A stretch of 64,000 nt of DNA from an uncultured Methanolobus sp. (GCF_963667555.1 NZ_OY763421.1:699562-763561), one strand, 5' to 3'; counted from the stretch's first letter, positions 35,116 through 45,730 are shown. Numbers and translations: made by a program. Notes: generated by a model not told the origin, from the letters alone.

Positions 35116-38100
35116 ATGATAGAGGAGATCACCAACCAATATGACCCAAAGAAAATAGAGGACAAGGTACATGCTCTCTGGAACGAGATGAGTGCCTATT
35201 CCAAGGTACGTGAGCACAGAAGAGGCGGTAAACGATTCTTTTTCGTAGACGGCCCACCATATACAACAGGCCATATCCACCTGGGAACAGCCTGGAACAA
35301 GATCATCAAAGACTCCATTTTAAGATACCGTTCCATGAATGGTTTTGATATCGTTGACCGTGCAGGCTGGGATATGCATGGTCTTCCTATTGAGGTAAAA
35401 GTGGAAGGTGCACTAGGCTTTACATCCAAGAAGGACATCGAGAGCTATGGCGTCGGTAATTTCATAGAGAAATGTAAGGAATTCGCTCTTAATCAGAAAG
35501 ACGATATGACAGAGCAGTTCAAGACACTCGGTGCATGGCTTGACTGGAACGACCCTTACATGACACTCAGGGACGAGTACATCGAAGCTGCCTGGTGGAC
35601 AATGAAGCAGGCACAGGAGAAGAATCTCCTTGAGCAGGGAAAGCGTGTTGTCAACTGGTGTCCACGTTGTGAAACAGCAATTGCTGATTCCGAAGTTGAA
35701 TATGAGGAAAGGAAAGACCCTTCCATATTCGTAAAATTCCCTATAATCGGTGAGGAGAACACCTTTGTGGTCATATGGACCACCACTCCATGGACCATTC
35801 CTTCAAACGTAGCAGTCGCAGTACATCCTTCCTTTGAGTACTCAAGGGTAAAAGCGGTAAATGCAGAAGGCAAAGAGGAAACACTCATAGTTGCTTCCGA
35901 GCTTGTTGAGAACGTACTTCGAAAGGGCAGATATACAGATTACGAAGTTCTCGAAACAATGCTTGGTGAGGATCTCATATCACTCTCATACGAAAGTCCT
36001 ATCGCAGATATGGTGCCAAAGCAGGCAGAGATGAAACACAGCATCTATCTTGCAGACTTTGTAACTGCAGAGAACACAGGTTGTGTACACATTGCTCCCG
36101 GACATGGTATGGACGACTTTGAAGTTGGTAAGAAGAACGGTCTTCCGATATTCTGTCCTGTCGGCTCCGATGGTCGCTATACCGAAGAAGCCGGTGAATA
36201 TACCGGAATGCACATCCGTGAAGCTAACAAGGTAGTCATTGAAGACCTTAACGCACGTGGAAACCTGCTTTCAGAAGGTACCATCGAGCACAGGTACGGA
36301 CACTGCTGGCGTTGTAAGACCCCGATCATCTATCTGGCAACTGAACAGTGGTTCATCAAGATCGGTGAGCTTAAGGATCAGATGCTTTCAGAGATCGCAC
36401 AGGTAAAATGGTATCCTGAATGGGCGGGTTCAGCAAGGTTCAAGGACTGGATCGAAGGAGCACGTGACTGGTGTGTATCCCGTCAGAGATACTGGGGTAT
36501 CCCGATACCTGTCTGGAAGTGTAAGAGCTGTGGCAAGATGCACGTGGTCGGTACCAAGAAAGAACTTCAGGAAATGTCAGGTGTCAGTGATGACATTGAG
36601 CTTCACAGACCTTATGTAGATGATATTCTGCTTGACTGTGAGTGCGGCGGCAAGATGAAGCGTGTTGAAGACGTTTTCGATGTATGGTTCGATTCAGCAG
36701 TTGCTTCATGGGCAACACTGAGATTCCCACAACAGCAGGAAGATTTCGATAAATGGTGGCCTGCAGACTTTATCACAGAAGGACAGGACCAGACACGCGG
36801 ATGGTTCTACTCACAGCTTGGCGCAAGTATGGTAGCTTTCGGTAAGGCACCTTACAAGAGTGTTCTTATGCACGGTTTCACCCTTGACGGTGAAGGCAGG
36901 AAGATGTCAAAGAGTCTTGGGAACGTTGTTGCTCCGGGAGAGGTCATTGACGAGTTCGGTGCAGATTCCCTCAGGAGTTTCGTGCTTTCATCAAGCGCAC
37001 CATGGGACGACCTGAAATTCGCCAAGGATGAACTCAAGAACATACACAGGACACTTAACATTCTCTGGAATGTCTATCGCTTCCCATTGCCTTACATGGT
37101 TCTCGATGAATTCGATCCATCCAGGGTTTCACTTGAATCTGTAAAACCACATCTTCGCAAGGAAGACAGATGGATTCTCTCAAGAGCACAGTCACTTGTT
37201 GCTGAGGTTGACGATGCCATGTCAAAGTGCACACTGCACAGGGCACTCAGGTCTATCAACGAGTTCGTGCTTGAAGACCTTTCAAGATGGTATATCCAGC
37301 TTATCAGGCCAAGGACATGGGTAGAGGCAGATGACCCGGACAAGCTTGCAGTTTATCGTGTACTCTATGACGTATTCGTACTGACAGCAAAGGTTATCGC
37401 ACCATTCATGCCACACCTGGCAGAAGAAATGTACCAGAACCTTGTGAGAAATGTGTATCCTGATGCACCGGTCACAATTCACATGACCGACTGGCCACAG
37501 GTTGACGAAAGCCTTGTTGACAGGGAACTTGAAGTTCACATGGACATGATCCGCTCAATAGTGGAATCCGCATCCAATGCCCGCCAGAAGGTCGGAAGGA
37601 AGCTCAGGTGGCCTGTATCACGCATAGTTCTCAGTCCTGTGAACCAGCAGGCAGCAGACGCGGTTACAAACCTGAAATTCGTACTTATGGACCAGACCAA
37701 CTCCAAGGATATTGTGCTCACCGGAGTAGGTGAATCATGGGATGAACTTGGATTTGAGGCGAATCCTGATCCAGGAAAGATCGGTCCGGTATTCAAGGGC
37801 GATGCAGGCAAGGTCGTGGCTGCGATTAAACAGGCAGATGCAATGAAGCTTAAGAAAGCACTTGCTCTGGAAGACCAGTGTGAACTGGAGATTGCAGGCG
37901 GAACTGCTACTATCAAACCTGAAATGGTCAATTTCATAGAGACACTGCCTGAAATGGTTGCAAGTGCGCAGTCCAGTGCAGGTATACTCTATGTGGATGC
38001 CAACCTGACCCGTGAGATCGAGTCTGAAGGTTACACAAGGGAAGTTATCCGCAGAGTGCAGGACATGAGGAAAGAACTCAATCTTGCAGTGGATGACAAT

Positions 38101-38292
38101 ATCAAGTCCCATATACAGATCAACGATCAGAGGGTACTTGACCTTGTACTTGACCGCGAGCAGTTCATTGCAAAGGAAACCCGTGCAAACGTTCAGGTAA
38201 TTGGTCTTGATGTTGACACAGCAGGTTCACTTGAAAAGGACTGGGATGTCGAAGGCATATCAATGACCATCGGCATTACAAAAGCAAATTGA
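35116..38292 (+). CDS. ileS: Isoleucyl-tRNA synthetase
   Basis: IleRS charges tRNA-Ile with isoleucine and edits valine. The 1058-residue protein has the class I HIGH motif as HIHLG (about 53-57) in [16 protein letters not shown]. The CP1 editing domain includes [10 protein letters not shown], and the KMSKS motif is at about 596-600 ([10 protein letters not shown]). The tRNA-binding C-terminal region is of the archaeal/eukaryotic long type ([10 protein letters not shown] ... onward). Length and order are normal for archaea. It leads a likely two-gene unit with mptE, seven bases downstream. Confidence 0.97.
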   Translation: MIEEITNQYDPKKIEDKVHALWNEMSAYSKVREHRRGGKRFFFVDGPPYTTGHIHLGTAWNKIIKDSILRYRSMNGFDIVDRAGWDMHGLPIEVKVEGALGFTSKKDIESYGVGNFIEKCKEFALNQKDDMTEQFKTLGAWLDWNDPYMTLRDEYIEAAWWTMKQAQEKNLLEQGKRVVNWCPRCETAIADSEVEYEERKDPSIFVKFPIIGEENTFVVIWTTTPWTIPSNVAVAVHPSFEYSRVKAVNAEGKEETLIVASELVENVLRKGRYTDYEVLETMLGEDLISLSYESPIADMVPKQAEMKHSIYLADFVTAENTGCVHIAPGHGMDDFEVGKKNGLPIFCPVGSDGRYTEEAGEYTGMHIREANKVVIEDLNARGNLLSEGTIEHRYGHCWRCKTPIIYLATEQWFIKIGELKDQMLSEIAQVKWYPEWAGSARFKDWIEGARDWCVSRQRYWGIPIPVWKCKSCGKMHVVGTKKELQEMSGVSDDIELHRPYVDDILLDCECGGKMKRVEDVFDVWFDSAVASWATLRFPQQQEDFDKWWPADFITEGQDQTRGWFYSQLGASMVAFGKAPYKSVLMHGFTLDGEGRKMSKSLGNVVAPGEVIDEFGADSLRSFVLSSSAPWDDLKFAKDELKNIHRTLNILWNVYRFPLPYMVLDEFDPSRVSLESVKPHLRKEDRWILSRAQSLVAEVDDAMSKCTLHRALRSINEFVLEDLSRWYIQLIRPRTWVEADDPDKLAVYRVLYDVFVLTAKVIAPFMPHLAEEMYQNLVRNVYPDAPVTIHMTDWPQVDESLVDRELEVHMDMIRSIVESASNARQKVGRKLRWPVSRIVLSPVNQQAADAVTNLKFVLMDQTNSKDIVLTGVGESWDELGFEANPDPGKIGPVFKGDAGKVVAAIKQADAMKLKKALALEDQCELEIAGGTATIKPEMVNFIETLPEMVASAQSSAGILYVDANLTREIESEGYTREVIRRVQDMRKELNLAVDDNIKSHIQINDQRVLDLVLDREQFIAKETRANVQVIGLDVDTAGSLEKDWDVEGISMTIGITKAN

Positions 38293-38299
38293 GGTTACA

Positions 38300-38929
38300 A
38301 TGGACTTCAATGAATGGGAACCCATTTACGAGTCCATACTAAAGGACATGGGCTTTAGCATGGAAGGTGATGAGCAGGCTGCTCTCATCCTCTCTGCTAT
38401 GCTTGATTCCTCAAATTCTGTAAATATTTCAGAATTAAAAACTCTTATTGAAGGAAAAGACGTTCTCGTTTGCGGGAATGCTCCTGTTCTTGCACAGGAA
38501 CTTGAACTCATCGATCCTGATGATTTTGTGATAATAACAGCTGATGGAGCTACTGCTGTACTTGTTGACAGAGGCTTTATTCCGGATATCATAGTGACCG
38601 ATCTTGACGGTGATGTCGAAAAAGAGATCATTGCCAACAAAGCCGGCGCAATTATGGTGGTACACGGTCATGGCGATAACATTGACAAACTCTATGCCTA
38701 CGTTCCCTGGCTGAACAGGATCATAGGAAGCACCCAGGCTGCTCCTCTGGAAAATGTTTTCAATTTCGGTGGTTTCAGTGACGGAGACCGGTGCGCTTAT
38801 CTGGCAAAGGAATTTGGTGCGGCCAGTATAACTCTTGTTGGATTTGATTTTGATGATGTGAATGTCAATCCTATAAAGAAGAAAAAATTAAAATGGGCTC
38901 GTCTGCTTATTGAAAAACTAAACGAATGA
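38300..38929 (+). CDS. mptE: 6-hydroxymethyl-7,8-dihydropterin pyrophosphokinase MptE
   Basis: MptE adds the pyrophosphate to 6-hydroxymethyl-7,8-dihydropterin in tetrahydromethanopterin synthesis, replacing bacterial FolK in Euryarchaeota (M. jannaschii MJ1634 family, DUF115). The 209-residue protein has VLVCGNAPVLAQEL, ITADGATAVLVDRGFIPDIIVTDLDGD and VVHGHGDNIDKL, which match the thiamin-pyrophosphokinase-like fold of the family. Later it has NFGGFSDGDRCAYLAKEFGA. It starts seven bases after ileS and probably shares its mRNA. Confidence 0.9.
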   Translation: MDFNEWEPIYESILKDMGFSMEGDEQAALILSAMLDSSNSVNISELKTLIEGKDVLVCGNAPVLAQELELIDPDDFVIITADGATAVLVDRGFIPDIIVTDLDGDVEKEIIANKAGAIMVVHGHGDNIDKLYAYVPWLNRIIGSTQAAPLENVFNFGGFSDGDRCAYLAKEFGAASITLVGFDFDDVNVNPIKKKKLKWARLLIEKLNE

Positions 38930-39028
38930 GTCTTTTAAAACTCAATTTATCTTTTTTCTAAGTTACTTACAGTTGTCGTTTTATCAGAATCTATTTATAA
39001 TTTCATTATAAATATCTACAGGAATTGC

Positions 39029-40132
39029 ATGCAAACACTGGTAATCTGTATTGACAGGGATAATGACCTTGGGGACAAAGCGAACATAATAGGTCCCCTT
39101 ATAGGCAGGGAAGCAAACATAGAAGCAGCAGTGAAACTTGCAACTGCAGACCCTGAGGATTCAGATACCAATACCATTTTTGGCGGTGTCAAGATACTTG
39201 ATGAACTGCTGGCAAAAGGAGTTGATGCAGAGATAATCACCCTTGCAGGTGACCGCAATATCGGTATCATATCAGACCAGAAAATAGCAAACCAACTAGA
39301 TATTTTATTGAAGAAGTTCCCTGCAGAATCCGCCATATTTGTTTCCGATGGCGCAGAGGATGAAACATTACTTCCAATTGTCCAGTCGAGGATGAAGATC
39401 GATTCTGTCAGGCGTATAGTAGTGATGCAGAGTGCGAATCTCGAAAGTACTTATTACATAATCAAACATGCATTCAATGACCCGAAGATATCCCAGACAT
39501 TTTTCGTACCTCTGGGTCTTGCGGCTCTTATCTATGCATTCTTCCTTCTTATTGACTATTCCCAGGGCGCTATAATAGGTATTCTGGCAGCTGTGGGTCT
39601 TTACATGCTTTACAGAGGTTTCAGCGATACAGTAGACCTTTACTGGGAAAAACTGAAAGATTCATTCTATTCAGGCAGGCTGACATTTTTCACCTATGCA
39701 ACAGCAGCTCTTCTGATGCTGGTAGCCACATTAGTAGGACTGATGGGTGTATGGTCGCTTTATACTTCACAGGGAATCTGGTATTACGGAATTATTCCAC
39801 TGTTCACATCATTTATCCATAGCACTATCTGGATATATGTACTGGCGATCCTCTTTGCGGATGCAGGTAAGATCATCGACTGCAGGCAGCGTTCAGAGCC
39901 AGCTGGCAAGTATATGAGCCCTGTGTTCTTTGTTACGTCATTGGGATTCCTCTTATGGGGAGCTACAAGTTATCTTACATCCATGGATCCGGTAATGGGC
40001 GGAACCCAAACAGGTCTGCAGGATGGCTTGCAGATATTTGTATATTCCATTGTGTTTGCCATAATTCTTGCACTGGCAGGTATAAGGGTTTCCAGCAGAT
40101 CCCAGGAAAAAGGAAAAAGATCAAAAAGGTAG
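39029..40132 (+). CDS. DUF373 family membrane protein
   Basis: This 367-residue protein starts with a soluble domain (about 1-150, LVICIDRDNDLGDKANIIGPLIGREANI and FVSDGAEDETLLPIVQSRM) that is the hallmark of the archaeal DUF373 family. Five to six membrane helices follow between residues about 160 and 350. The function is unknown; the soluble part has an arrangement of Asp residues that might bind metal. It precedes the MTI phosphorylase gene by four bases, so the two are probably co-expressed. A TATA-like TTTATAATT lies shortly before the start. Confidence 0.85.
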   Translation: MQTLVICIDRDNDLGDKANIIGPLIGREANIEAAVKLATADPEDSDTNTIFGGVKILDELLAKGVDAEIITLAGDRNIGIISDQKIANQLDILLKKFPAESAIFVSDGAEDETLLPIVQSRMKIDSVRRIVVMQSANLESTYYIIKHAFNDPKISQTFFVPLGLAALIYAFFLLIDYSQGAIIGILAAVGLYMLYRGFSDTVDLYWEKLKDSFYSGRLTFFTYATAALLMLVATLVGLMGVWSLYTSQGIWYYGIIPLFTSFIHSTIWIYVLAILFADAGKIIDCRQRSEPAGKYMSPVFFVTSLGFLLWGATSYLTSMDPVMGGTQTGLQDGLQIFVYSIVFAIILALAGIRVSSRSQEKGKRSKR

Positions 40133-40136
40133 GAAC

Positions 40137-40982
40137 ATGCAGGAAAAAGAACTCAATTGTATTGTATCTCCCGACAGTTCACAGGATTATAAAGAAGATG
40201 TGAATGATTACAGGGATCTGGATCTTAAGGCTGCTTTGATAGGTGGTGTTGCATTTCCATCCGAAGGGATATCAGATGAGTTAACGGTCAGCACTCCTTA
40301 TGGTGATGTGACAGTTTATCTAAGTACTATTAGTGATAAGAATGTCGCATTATTGCCAAGACATTCAGGCAGTAATGGTCATCTTCCACCCCATATGATC
40401 AATTACAGGGCAAACATTTATGCTATACACGAACTTGGCATTTCAAGGGTTATTTCCACAAATTCAGTTGGAACAATGAAGAATCACCCCATTGGAAGTT
40501 TTTTCCTGCCGGAAGACTTTGTGGATCTGACACGTACGCGCCCCTCCACATTTTACAATGACAGGACCGTCCATGCTGATGTTACTGAACCATACTGTCC
40601 TGAGATCAGAACACTCATGGCCGATTATCTTGAAAGGAACAATATCGGATATTCGGAAGGTGTTTATGTCTGTACCGAAGGTCCGCGTTTTGAGACCCGG
40701 GCTGAGATCCGTATGATGAGACAGTTCGGTGATGTTGTTGGAATGACAGGTCTGCCGGAAGCAGTTCTTGCAAAGGAGATGAACATGTGTTATGCTTCCA
40801 TCTGTACAATTACCAATAACGCATGTGGCCTTGGAAACGGAAAAATGACAGTAAGCGATGTCCTTGATACCCTTGAAAAAATAAAAGAAAGGTTGCAGGA
40901 TATCCTGGCAAGCGTAATTTGTGCACTTCCTGAAAAGCCGTCATGTAATTGCAGATATGCATGTTCAGATGCAGAACTCTAG
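40137..40982 (+). CDS. S-methyl-5'-thioinosine/thioadenosine phosphorylase
   Basis: This 281-residue enzyme is of the MTAP/PNP family. It cleaves methylthioinosine (or methylthioadenosine) with phosphate to the base and methylthioribose-1-phosphate in methionine salvage; the methanogen members are mainly MTI-specific. The core has LLPRHSGSNGHLPPHMINYRANIYAI, VISTNSVGTM, YVCTEGPRFETRAEIRMM and VVGMTGLPEAVLAKEM. Two additions are seen: about 30 extra residues before the usual ALIGGVAF start, and a C-terminal CNCRYAC tail. The start has AGGTAGGA just upstream. It sits 4 bases after the DUF373 gene. Confidence 0.88.
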   Translation: MQEKELNCIVSPDSSQDYKEDVNDYRDLDLKAALIGGVAFPSEGISDELTVSTPYGDVTVYLSTISDKNVALLPRHSGSNGHLPPHMINYRANIYAIHELGISRVISTNSVGTMKNHPIGSFFLPEDFVDLTRTRPSTFYNDRTVHADVTEPYCPEIRTLMADYLERNNIGYSEGVYVCTEGPRFETRAEIRMMRQFGDVVGMTGLPEAVLAKEMNMCYASICTITNNACGLGNGKMTVSDVLDTLEKIKERLQDILASVICALPEKPSCNCRYACSDAEL

Positions 40983-41001
40983 AAACTGGGTTTTATATCG
41001 A

Positions 41002-41838
41002 TCAGGCAATATCCCTTGAAGTATCTATCTGGACACCATCGCCGATCTTGAACTTTATAACCTCAGTGTTAGGTATCATTCCTCTTATTTTAGGTATTGC
41101 CAGTTTACTTACTACCTTGTCGGCACCCTGGTCCAGCATGGATTCGAATATCACATCGCACAAACTATAAATGAAAGCCTTGAGATTCTCATTGGAAATA
41201 CAGGTCGACCCGTAAAGGTAAGTTAGACAATTAAGTTCTTTTGTTGTTTCATAAATGACGTTAATTAACTGTTTTATGAGTCCCTTGTTAGCTATAAGTC
41301 CTGTAAAGAAACAAAATGAATCAAAGATTATGTTTACATCCTCTCCACTGGAGTCATTTGCAATGTTACGCAGGTTGTATTCAGTGAATTCCAGTATTTT
41401 TGAATCTATGAACTCGTTATTCAGATTGTCGGAGATCTCTCCACATGAGGTACAGTAATATTCGCTGTATATGTCCACAAATATTATGTTCGAAGGATCA
41501 AAACCAAGGTTAATGACATCATTTAATACGAATCTTGGTCTTCTGTTGGTCGTGAAGTAATATGTTTTTCTGGACTGGGTGAACTGGTAAAGGAATACTT
41601 CTGACATGGAGCGGGGATCAGCTGAGAAAAATGTAAGCGAACCTGCTGGTAACCCGCCTCCGAGTGTTCTGTCCAGAACAAATATACCGGTAGATTTCAG
41701 TTGAACTCCTTTGTGTATGACCTGATTCTTATCCGGTTTTTTGATGCTGTCATACAGAGAGCTTTCAGCATTATCTCTGAAGTCTTCAGCACCAAGAGTA
41801 GCGTTTTCGTTTTCGAGCATGTTTTTAGGATCAAGCAT
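41002..41838 (-). CDS. RecA/KaiC-like protein with degenerate P-loop
   Basis: This 278-residue protein resembles archaeal RAD55/KaiC-type ATPases in layout. It has STGIFVLDRTLGGGLPAGSLTFFSADPRSMSEVFLYQF where the first strand and Walker A should lie, and DVNIIFDSFCFF as a Walker B-like strand. The expected GxxGxGKT is replaced by SADPRSMSE, so ATP binding is doubtful. Two cysteines (CTSCG) in the middle might form a small metal or disulphide site. It is divergent from the helicase gene, with 155 bases between. A sensor or adaptor role is possible; none is proven. Confidence 0.7.
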   Translation of the reverse strand: MLDPKNMLENENATLGAEDFRDNAESSLYDSIKKPDKNQVIHKGVQLKSTGIFVLDRTLGGGLPAGSLTFFSADPRSMSEVFLYQFTQSRKTYYFTTNRRPRFVLNDVINLGFDPSNIIFVDIYSEYYCTSCGEISDNLNNEFIDSKILEFTEYNLRNIANDSSGEDVNIIFDSFCFFTGLIANKGLIKQLINVIYETTKELNCLTYLYGSTCISNENLKAFIYSLCDVIFESMLDQGADKVVSKLAIPKIRGMIPNTEVIKFKIGDGVQIDTSRDIA

Positions 41839-41944
41839 AATATATCCTCTGCATTGCTTACATTTATATTGGTTTTAATATTATAAAACTCTTCTTTTAC
41901 GGTTTAGGTAACATGAAACAATCTTTACCAAGTCCATTGTACTT

Positions 41945-41977
41945 CTTTCAGTACCAATAGTTTTTATAAACTGAAAG
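41945..41977 (+). promoter_or_regulatory. Helicase promoter framed by an inverted repeat
   Basis: CTTTCAG (41945-41951) and CTGAAAG (41971-41977) form perfect 7-bp arms around a TATA box TTTTTATAAA (41961-41970). The helicase ATG is at 41994, about 28 bases from the TATA centre, so the mRNA is probably leaderless. A dimeric repressor at this site would block TBP. Confidence 0.55.
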
Positions 41978-41993
41978 TCATCAATGAGCAGCA

Positions 41994-44471
41994 ATGACGC
42001 TCTGGATACTTGCAAGCCCTGAAAGGTCAAAGATAATCATTCTGCCGATACGTGACAGGAAAAAGATTCCTCTTTTTGTCGGTGAACTCATCCTCAGGAA
42101 TACCGATGCAGGCCCGCGGCCACATAAGTTCAAGGTAAAAAGCGACGGAAAAGGTGAATATAAACCTCCGTCGGAATTCGTAGATCTTTTGAGGATAGCT
42201 GACCGCATCATGATAGCCAGGGACGGTGATGAGAAACAGACAGCAGAGTTCGTTGAAATGCTCCAGGGTTTCCAGCTCAGTGCGGATGTTGTTAATGCTT
42301 GCAGGTTCTGTCTTTTGAAGAACAGGTTCAATTTCCTGAACAGACACTCCATAAAATACCATAAGGATAAGATCTGTGAGGACTGTGCCAGGGAAGAGCT
42401 TAAGAGGATGCTTAAAAGCTCTCAGGTGAACTATGCTGATGAGGCATGCCAGAGATTTGAAGAGATTATGCTCAAAACAAAGGACCTTGACCGTACAATG
42501 GCCATGGTAAGTCCTGAAGACCTTGACCGCGAGCTTACAAGGTTTGATTCCATTGCAGCAAATACAGAGGTTCCTACGGGAAAGATAAAGGATCTGCCTT
42601 TGCATAAGAGTTTCAAGAAGATATTGCTTGCAAAATCTGAGACACTCCTGCCGGTCCAGTCATTATCCATAGAAAATGGTCTCCTAAAAGGCCAGGATCA
42701 GCTTGTAACTTCTGTGACAGCTACCGGAAAGACACTGATTGCTGAACTTGCAGGAATTGAGAATATACTGCGTGCTAAAGGACGCATGCTTTACCTTGTA
42801 CCACTTGTAGCTCTTGCAAATCAGAAATACGACCAGTTCACAACAAGATACTCTCCAATAGGTCTGAAAACATCCATCAGGGTTGGAAGTGCCCGTATCA
42901 AGACCGCAAAGAATGCTTCAATGAAAAGGACACTGGATTCTGAGATAATTGTTGGAACTTACGAAGGTCTGGATTACCTGCTAAGAACCGGCAGTGCTGA
43001 TCTGCTTGGTAAGATAGGTACTGTGATAATCGATGAGGTGCACACTATTGAGGATTCTGAAAGAGGACACAGACTTGACGGTGTTATTGGAAGACTGAAA
43101 TATGTTGCACCAGGTGCCCAGTTCATCTATCTTTCTGCTACCGTGGCAAAACCTCAGTTGCGTGCAAAGCAGTTTAATGCAAGGCTTGTGGAGTACGAGT
43201 ATCGTCCTGTGCCGATAGAGAGGCATCTCATTCTGTGTCCGGAACATTCCAAAAATAAGATAATGACCCGGCTTGTGAGGGAGGAGTTTGCCACTACCTC
43301 GTCAAAAGGACATAAAGGACAGACCATCATTTTTACAAATTCCCGAAGAAACTGCCATCGTATAGCTGAGGCACTTCCGATTTTTGCTGCTCCTTATCAT
43401 GCCGGTCTTACAAGCCAGGAACGAAAAAAGACCGAGATAGCATTCCTGAAAGGAAAATTGCCTGTTGTGGTCACAACCGCCGCGCTTGCTGCGGGAGTTG
43501 ACTTCCCGGCCTCTCAGGTTATATTCGAGTCCCTTGCGATGGGTATTGAGTGGCTCACAATGCAGGACTTTTTGCAGATGCTCGGACGTGCAGGAAGGCC
43601 GGATTATCATGACCGTGGTGAAGTTATTCTTCTGGCTGTTCCGAATAAGAAGTATTCAGGTGATAAGGGTGATTCCGAGGATGCTGTTGCCCTGAAACTG
43701 CTAAAAGGCGAGATGGAGCACACAAAGGTTGAGTACGGGGAAGATGAACAGCTTGAGGAAGTTCTTGCTTCGGTTGCTGTGACTTCATCAAAGAAGGATC
43801 TGGAAACTATCCATTCATCTATGCTGGGAGATTTTAATGTTAATTACCTGCTTGAAAAGCTTGCCAAAAATAAGTTCATTCATAAAAAAGGAGACCTGGT
43901 ATCTCTCACCAAATTCGGCAAGATTGCAGCAGGTCACTTCCTGTCGGTTTCTAAGGCGTTCCTTATACGTGATTCTGTTCTTGTGGAACAGGATCCTATT
44001 GTTACGGTTTCAAATATCGAATTCTTTGATTCGGTCTATTACAAGTATGCGAATCGTATCTCTTCTGCTCTGAATGTGAACCTCCCTTCAAGGGTGTTCC
44101 AGGGCGCTTCCCTTGATATTCTTTTTGAAGGGGAGAATATGGATAAACTGGATATTACTTTGCGTGACCAGTTGTTCGAGTTTGCCGCAGATTTCCTTAC
44201 CTGTAATTGCCGTGATTCTCCGTATTGCGGTTGTGCGGAACGCAAGTTCTCTGAGAAGATAATCTCTATCAGGGCTGAAGGATATGAGCCGGAAGGTATC
44301 GTGAAAAAGCTTGAGCATCTTTATGGTGTAACTGCTTATCCGGGTGATGTGCTTGGTTATCTTGATAATGTGGTGCGTAACCTTGAGGCTGTAGAGATGA
44401 TAGCTGCGGCTTATTCCAAGCGTGAGATCTCAGCCAGAGCAAAAAGTTTGAGAAGGCAGGTTGAGGGATAA
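41994..44471 (+). CDS. Superfamily 2 DNA helicase of the DUF5814 type
   Basis: This 825-residue protein has an archaeal N-terminal domain (about 1-140) with a zinc-binding pair CRFC ... CEDC. The RecA-like helicase core has a Walker A VTATGKT (about 240-248), a DEVH box (about 346), LSATVA (motif III), FTNSRR, and TTAALAAGVDFPA and QMLGRAGRPDYHDRG (motifs V/VI). The order is like Hel308/Ski2-type helicases. The C-terminal part has winged-helix-like sequence and a second cysteine cluster CNCRDSPYCGCAERK (about 735-750). DNA repair or RNA processing is likely. A tight promoter with an inverted repeat precedes it. Confidence 0.87.
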   Translation: MTLWILASPERSKIIILPIRDRKKIPLFVGELILRNTDAGPRPHKFKVKSDGKGEYKPPSEFVDLLRIADRIMIARDGDEKQTAEFVEMLQGFQLSADVVNACRFCLLKNRFNFLNRHSIKYHKDKICEDCAREELKRMLKSSQVNYADEACQRFEEIMLKTKDLDRTMAMVSPEDLDRELTRFDSIAANTEVPTGKIKDLPLHKSFKKILLAKSETLLPVQSLSIENGLLKGQDQLVTSVTATGKTLIAELAGIENILRAKGRMLYLVPLVALANQKYDQFTTRYSPIGLKTSIRVGSARIKTAKNASMKRTLDSEIIVGTYEGLDYLLRTGSADLLGKIGTVIIDEVHTIEDSERGHRLDGVIGRLKYVAPGAQFIYLSATVAKPQLRAKQFNARLVEYEYRPVPIERHLILCPEHSKNKIMTRLVREEFATTSSKGHKGQTIIFTNSRRNCHRIAEALPIFAAPYHAGLTSQERKKTEIAFLKGKLPVVVTTAALAAGVDFPASQVIFESLAMGIEWLTMQDFLQMLGRAGRPDYHDRGEVILLAVPNKKYSGDKGDSEDAVALKLLKGEMEHTKVEYGEDEQLEEVLASVAVTSSKKDLETIHSSMLGDFNVNYLLEKLAKNKFIHKKGDLVSLTKFGKIAAGHFLSVSKAFLIRDSVLVEQDPIVTVSNIEFFDSVYYKYANRISSALNVNLPSRVFQGASLDILFEGENMDKLDITLRDQLFEFAADFLTCNCRDSPYCGCAERKFSEKIISIRAEGYEPEGIVKKLEHLYGVTAYPGDVLGYLDNVVRNLEAVEMIAAAYSKREISARAKSLRRQVEG

Positions 44472-44549
44472 CTGTTTTTCTCTTGCGGGTGAAATCAAAA
44501 ATTATAATAGTTATGTTGCCAGATTAGAGTGCTGTGAGGATATGATATT

Positions 44550-44945
44550 ATGGACAAAGAAAAAAACGAAGGTGTTGTAATGAGCGATAAACCGGAAGAT
44601 GCTAAGAAAAAGAAGACAGTGAGAATTGAGCTTCACAAGCCTGAGGATTTCAAGCAGGTATACTCTATCGGTGCTGTGGGCGGTCACAGTCCGTATGACT
44701 TCAGGATCGGTTTCTACAATGATATGCCAATGGCAACGGACAAGGCCGGAGAGCAGGTCATCCAGAGAAGACTTGAGACCGAGGTAATTATGTCACCTCT
44801 GGCAGCCGTTGAACTTGTACGCTGGTTAAATCAGCATATTCAGAACTATGAAGCTGCATTCGGTCCTATTGCAAGGCCGCAGGTTGGCGTTAAGAAGAAA
44901 CCAGAGGCTGTTCAGGACAGTACTGAGATAGAAGGATATATGTAA
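44550..44945 (+). CDS. DUF3467 family protein
   Basis: This 131-residue protein has a Lys/Glu-rich N-terminus and the conserved block YSIGAVGGHSPYDFRIGFYND ... EVIMSPLAAVELVRWLNQHIQNYEAAFGPI, which identifies DUF3467, found in bacteria and archaea without known function. It is small, soluble and probably binds another protein. The ATG at 44550 has GAGGATAT nearby; the in-frame ATG at 44580 (MSDKPED) is also possible and gives a normal family length. The 178 bases after it contain only the leader of the Sm-like gene. Confidence 0.8.
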   Translation: MDKEKNEGVVMSDKPEDAKKKKTVRIELHKPEDFKQVYSIGAVGGHSPYDFRIGFYNDMPMATDKAGEQVIQRRLETEVIMSPLAAVELVRWLNQHIQNYEAAFGPIARPQVGVKKKPEAVQDSTEIEGYM

Positions 44946-45123
44946 TTTAGATTTGAACTGTCAATTATTTATGCCAGAAATCTATACATGTTGATTGTGG
45001 CTAATATTCAGTCTTTATGCAGGAGTATGTCGCCAAGAATAAATACAATATTGGCTATTTATATTAGCCTGTAAACTGAATAGTTTCAGTAATATTCTTT
45101 TTAAATGAAAGAGAGGATTAATT

Positions 45124-45348
45124 TTGTTCCCAAGTAAGAAAGTCCAGAAATTAGTTGGATCCAAGGTCCAGGTAGAGATGAAAGGTGACCTTCACCTTCT
45201 CGAAGGAACTTTAAAAAGTGCAGACGATTATATGAATCTTCATATGGTCGACACTGTAGAGGTCGCAAACGGTGAGCGTCTGCGTTCCCTTGGTTCCGTC
45301 GTGTTGCGTGGAAACAATATCATTCTTGTTGTTCCAATGGAAGAATAA
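45124..45348 (+). CDS. Archaeal Sm-like protein SmAP (Lsm)
   Basis: This 74-residue RNA-binding protein forms heptameric rings like eukaryotic Sm/Lsm proteins and bacterial Hfq. Sm1 is seen as KKVQKLVGSKVQVEMKGDLHLLEGTLKSADDYMNLHMVDT and Sm2 as RSLGSVVLRGNNIILVVP. The start is a TTG at 45124 with GAGAGGA upstream; no ATG is available in the right place. It is followed after 19 bases by a small HTH gene and then the tRNA-Glu gene. Confidence 0.95.
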   Translation: MFPSKKVQKLVGSKVQVEMKGDLHLLEGTLKSADDYMNLHMVDTVEVANGERLRSLGSVVLRGNNIILVVPMEE

Positions 45349-45367
45349 ACTCTCAGTGGAAACTAGC

Positions 45368-45718
45368 ATGAGTATCGAAGAGACTGCATATAATCTGATT
45401 CGTGACAGCAAAGAAGGTGTTTTCCAGAATGAACTCTGGAAGATGCTGGAGATAGATAGTCGTAAATGCTCCAGGGTTGTTTCTAAGCTTCTCGATGAGG
45501 AACTTATTATCCGTGAGCAGGCTGTCTCGAATGGAGCCAGGACTTACCTTCTGAAAGTAAAGGAAGAGGAGAAGCCCTGCTTCGATCTCCTGTTGTCAGG
45601 AGAAATGTTCTCTCCTTGCGCAGGTTGCAGGGATGCATGCCAGCCAGAGTCCTGTGAAAAGCTCACTGCATGGGTTGAAAACCTCAATGATAATCCAGAA
45701 ACAGGTGAAATGTGCTGA
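45368..45718 (+). CDS. Small winged-helix regulator with cysteine-rich tail
   Basis: This 116-residue protein has an N-terminal winged helix (about 4-65, EGVFQNELWKMLEIDSRKCSRVVSKLLDEELIIREQ). A C-terminal cysteine cluster CAGCRDACQPESC (about 86-98) could bind zinc or an Fe-S cluster. It belongs to a Lrp/MarR-like group common in methanogens and follows the Sm-like gene with a 19-base gap, so it is probably in the same operon. The ATG at 45368 is used; a GTG at 45356 is the alternative. Its target is unknown. Confidence 0.78.
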   Translation: MSIEETAYNLIRDSKEGVFQNELWKMLEIDSRKCSRVVSKLLDEELIIREQAVSNGARTYLLKVKEEEKPCFDLLLSGEMFSPCAGCRDACQPESCEKLTAWVENLNDNPETGEMC

Positions 45719-45730
45719 TTATGGCGAAAG

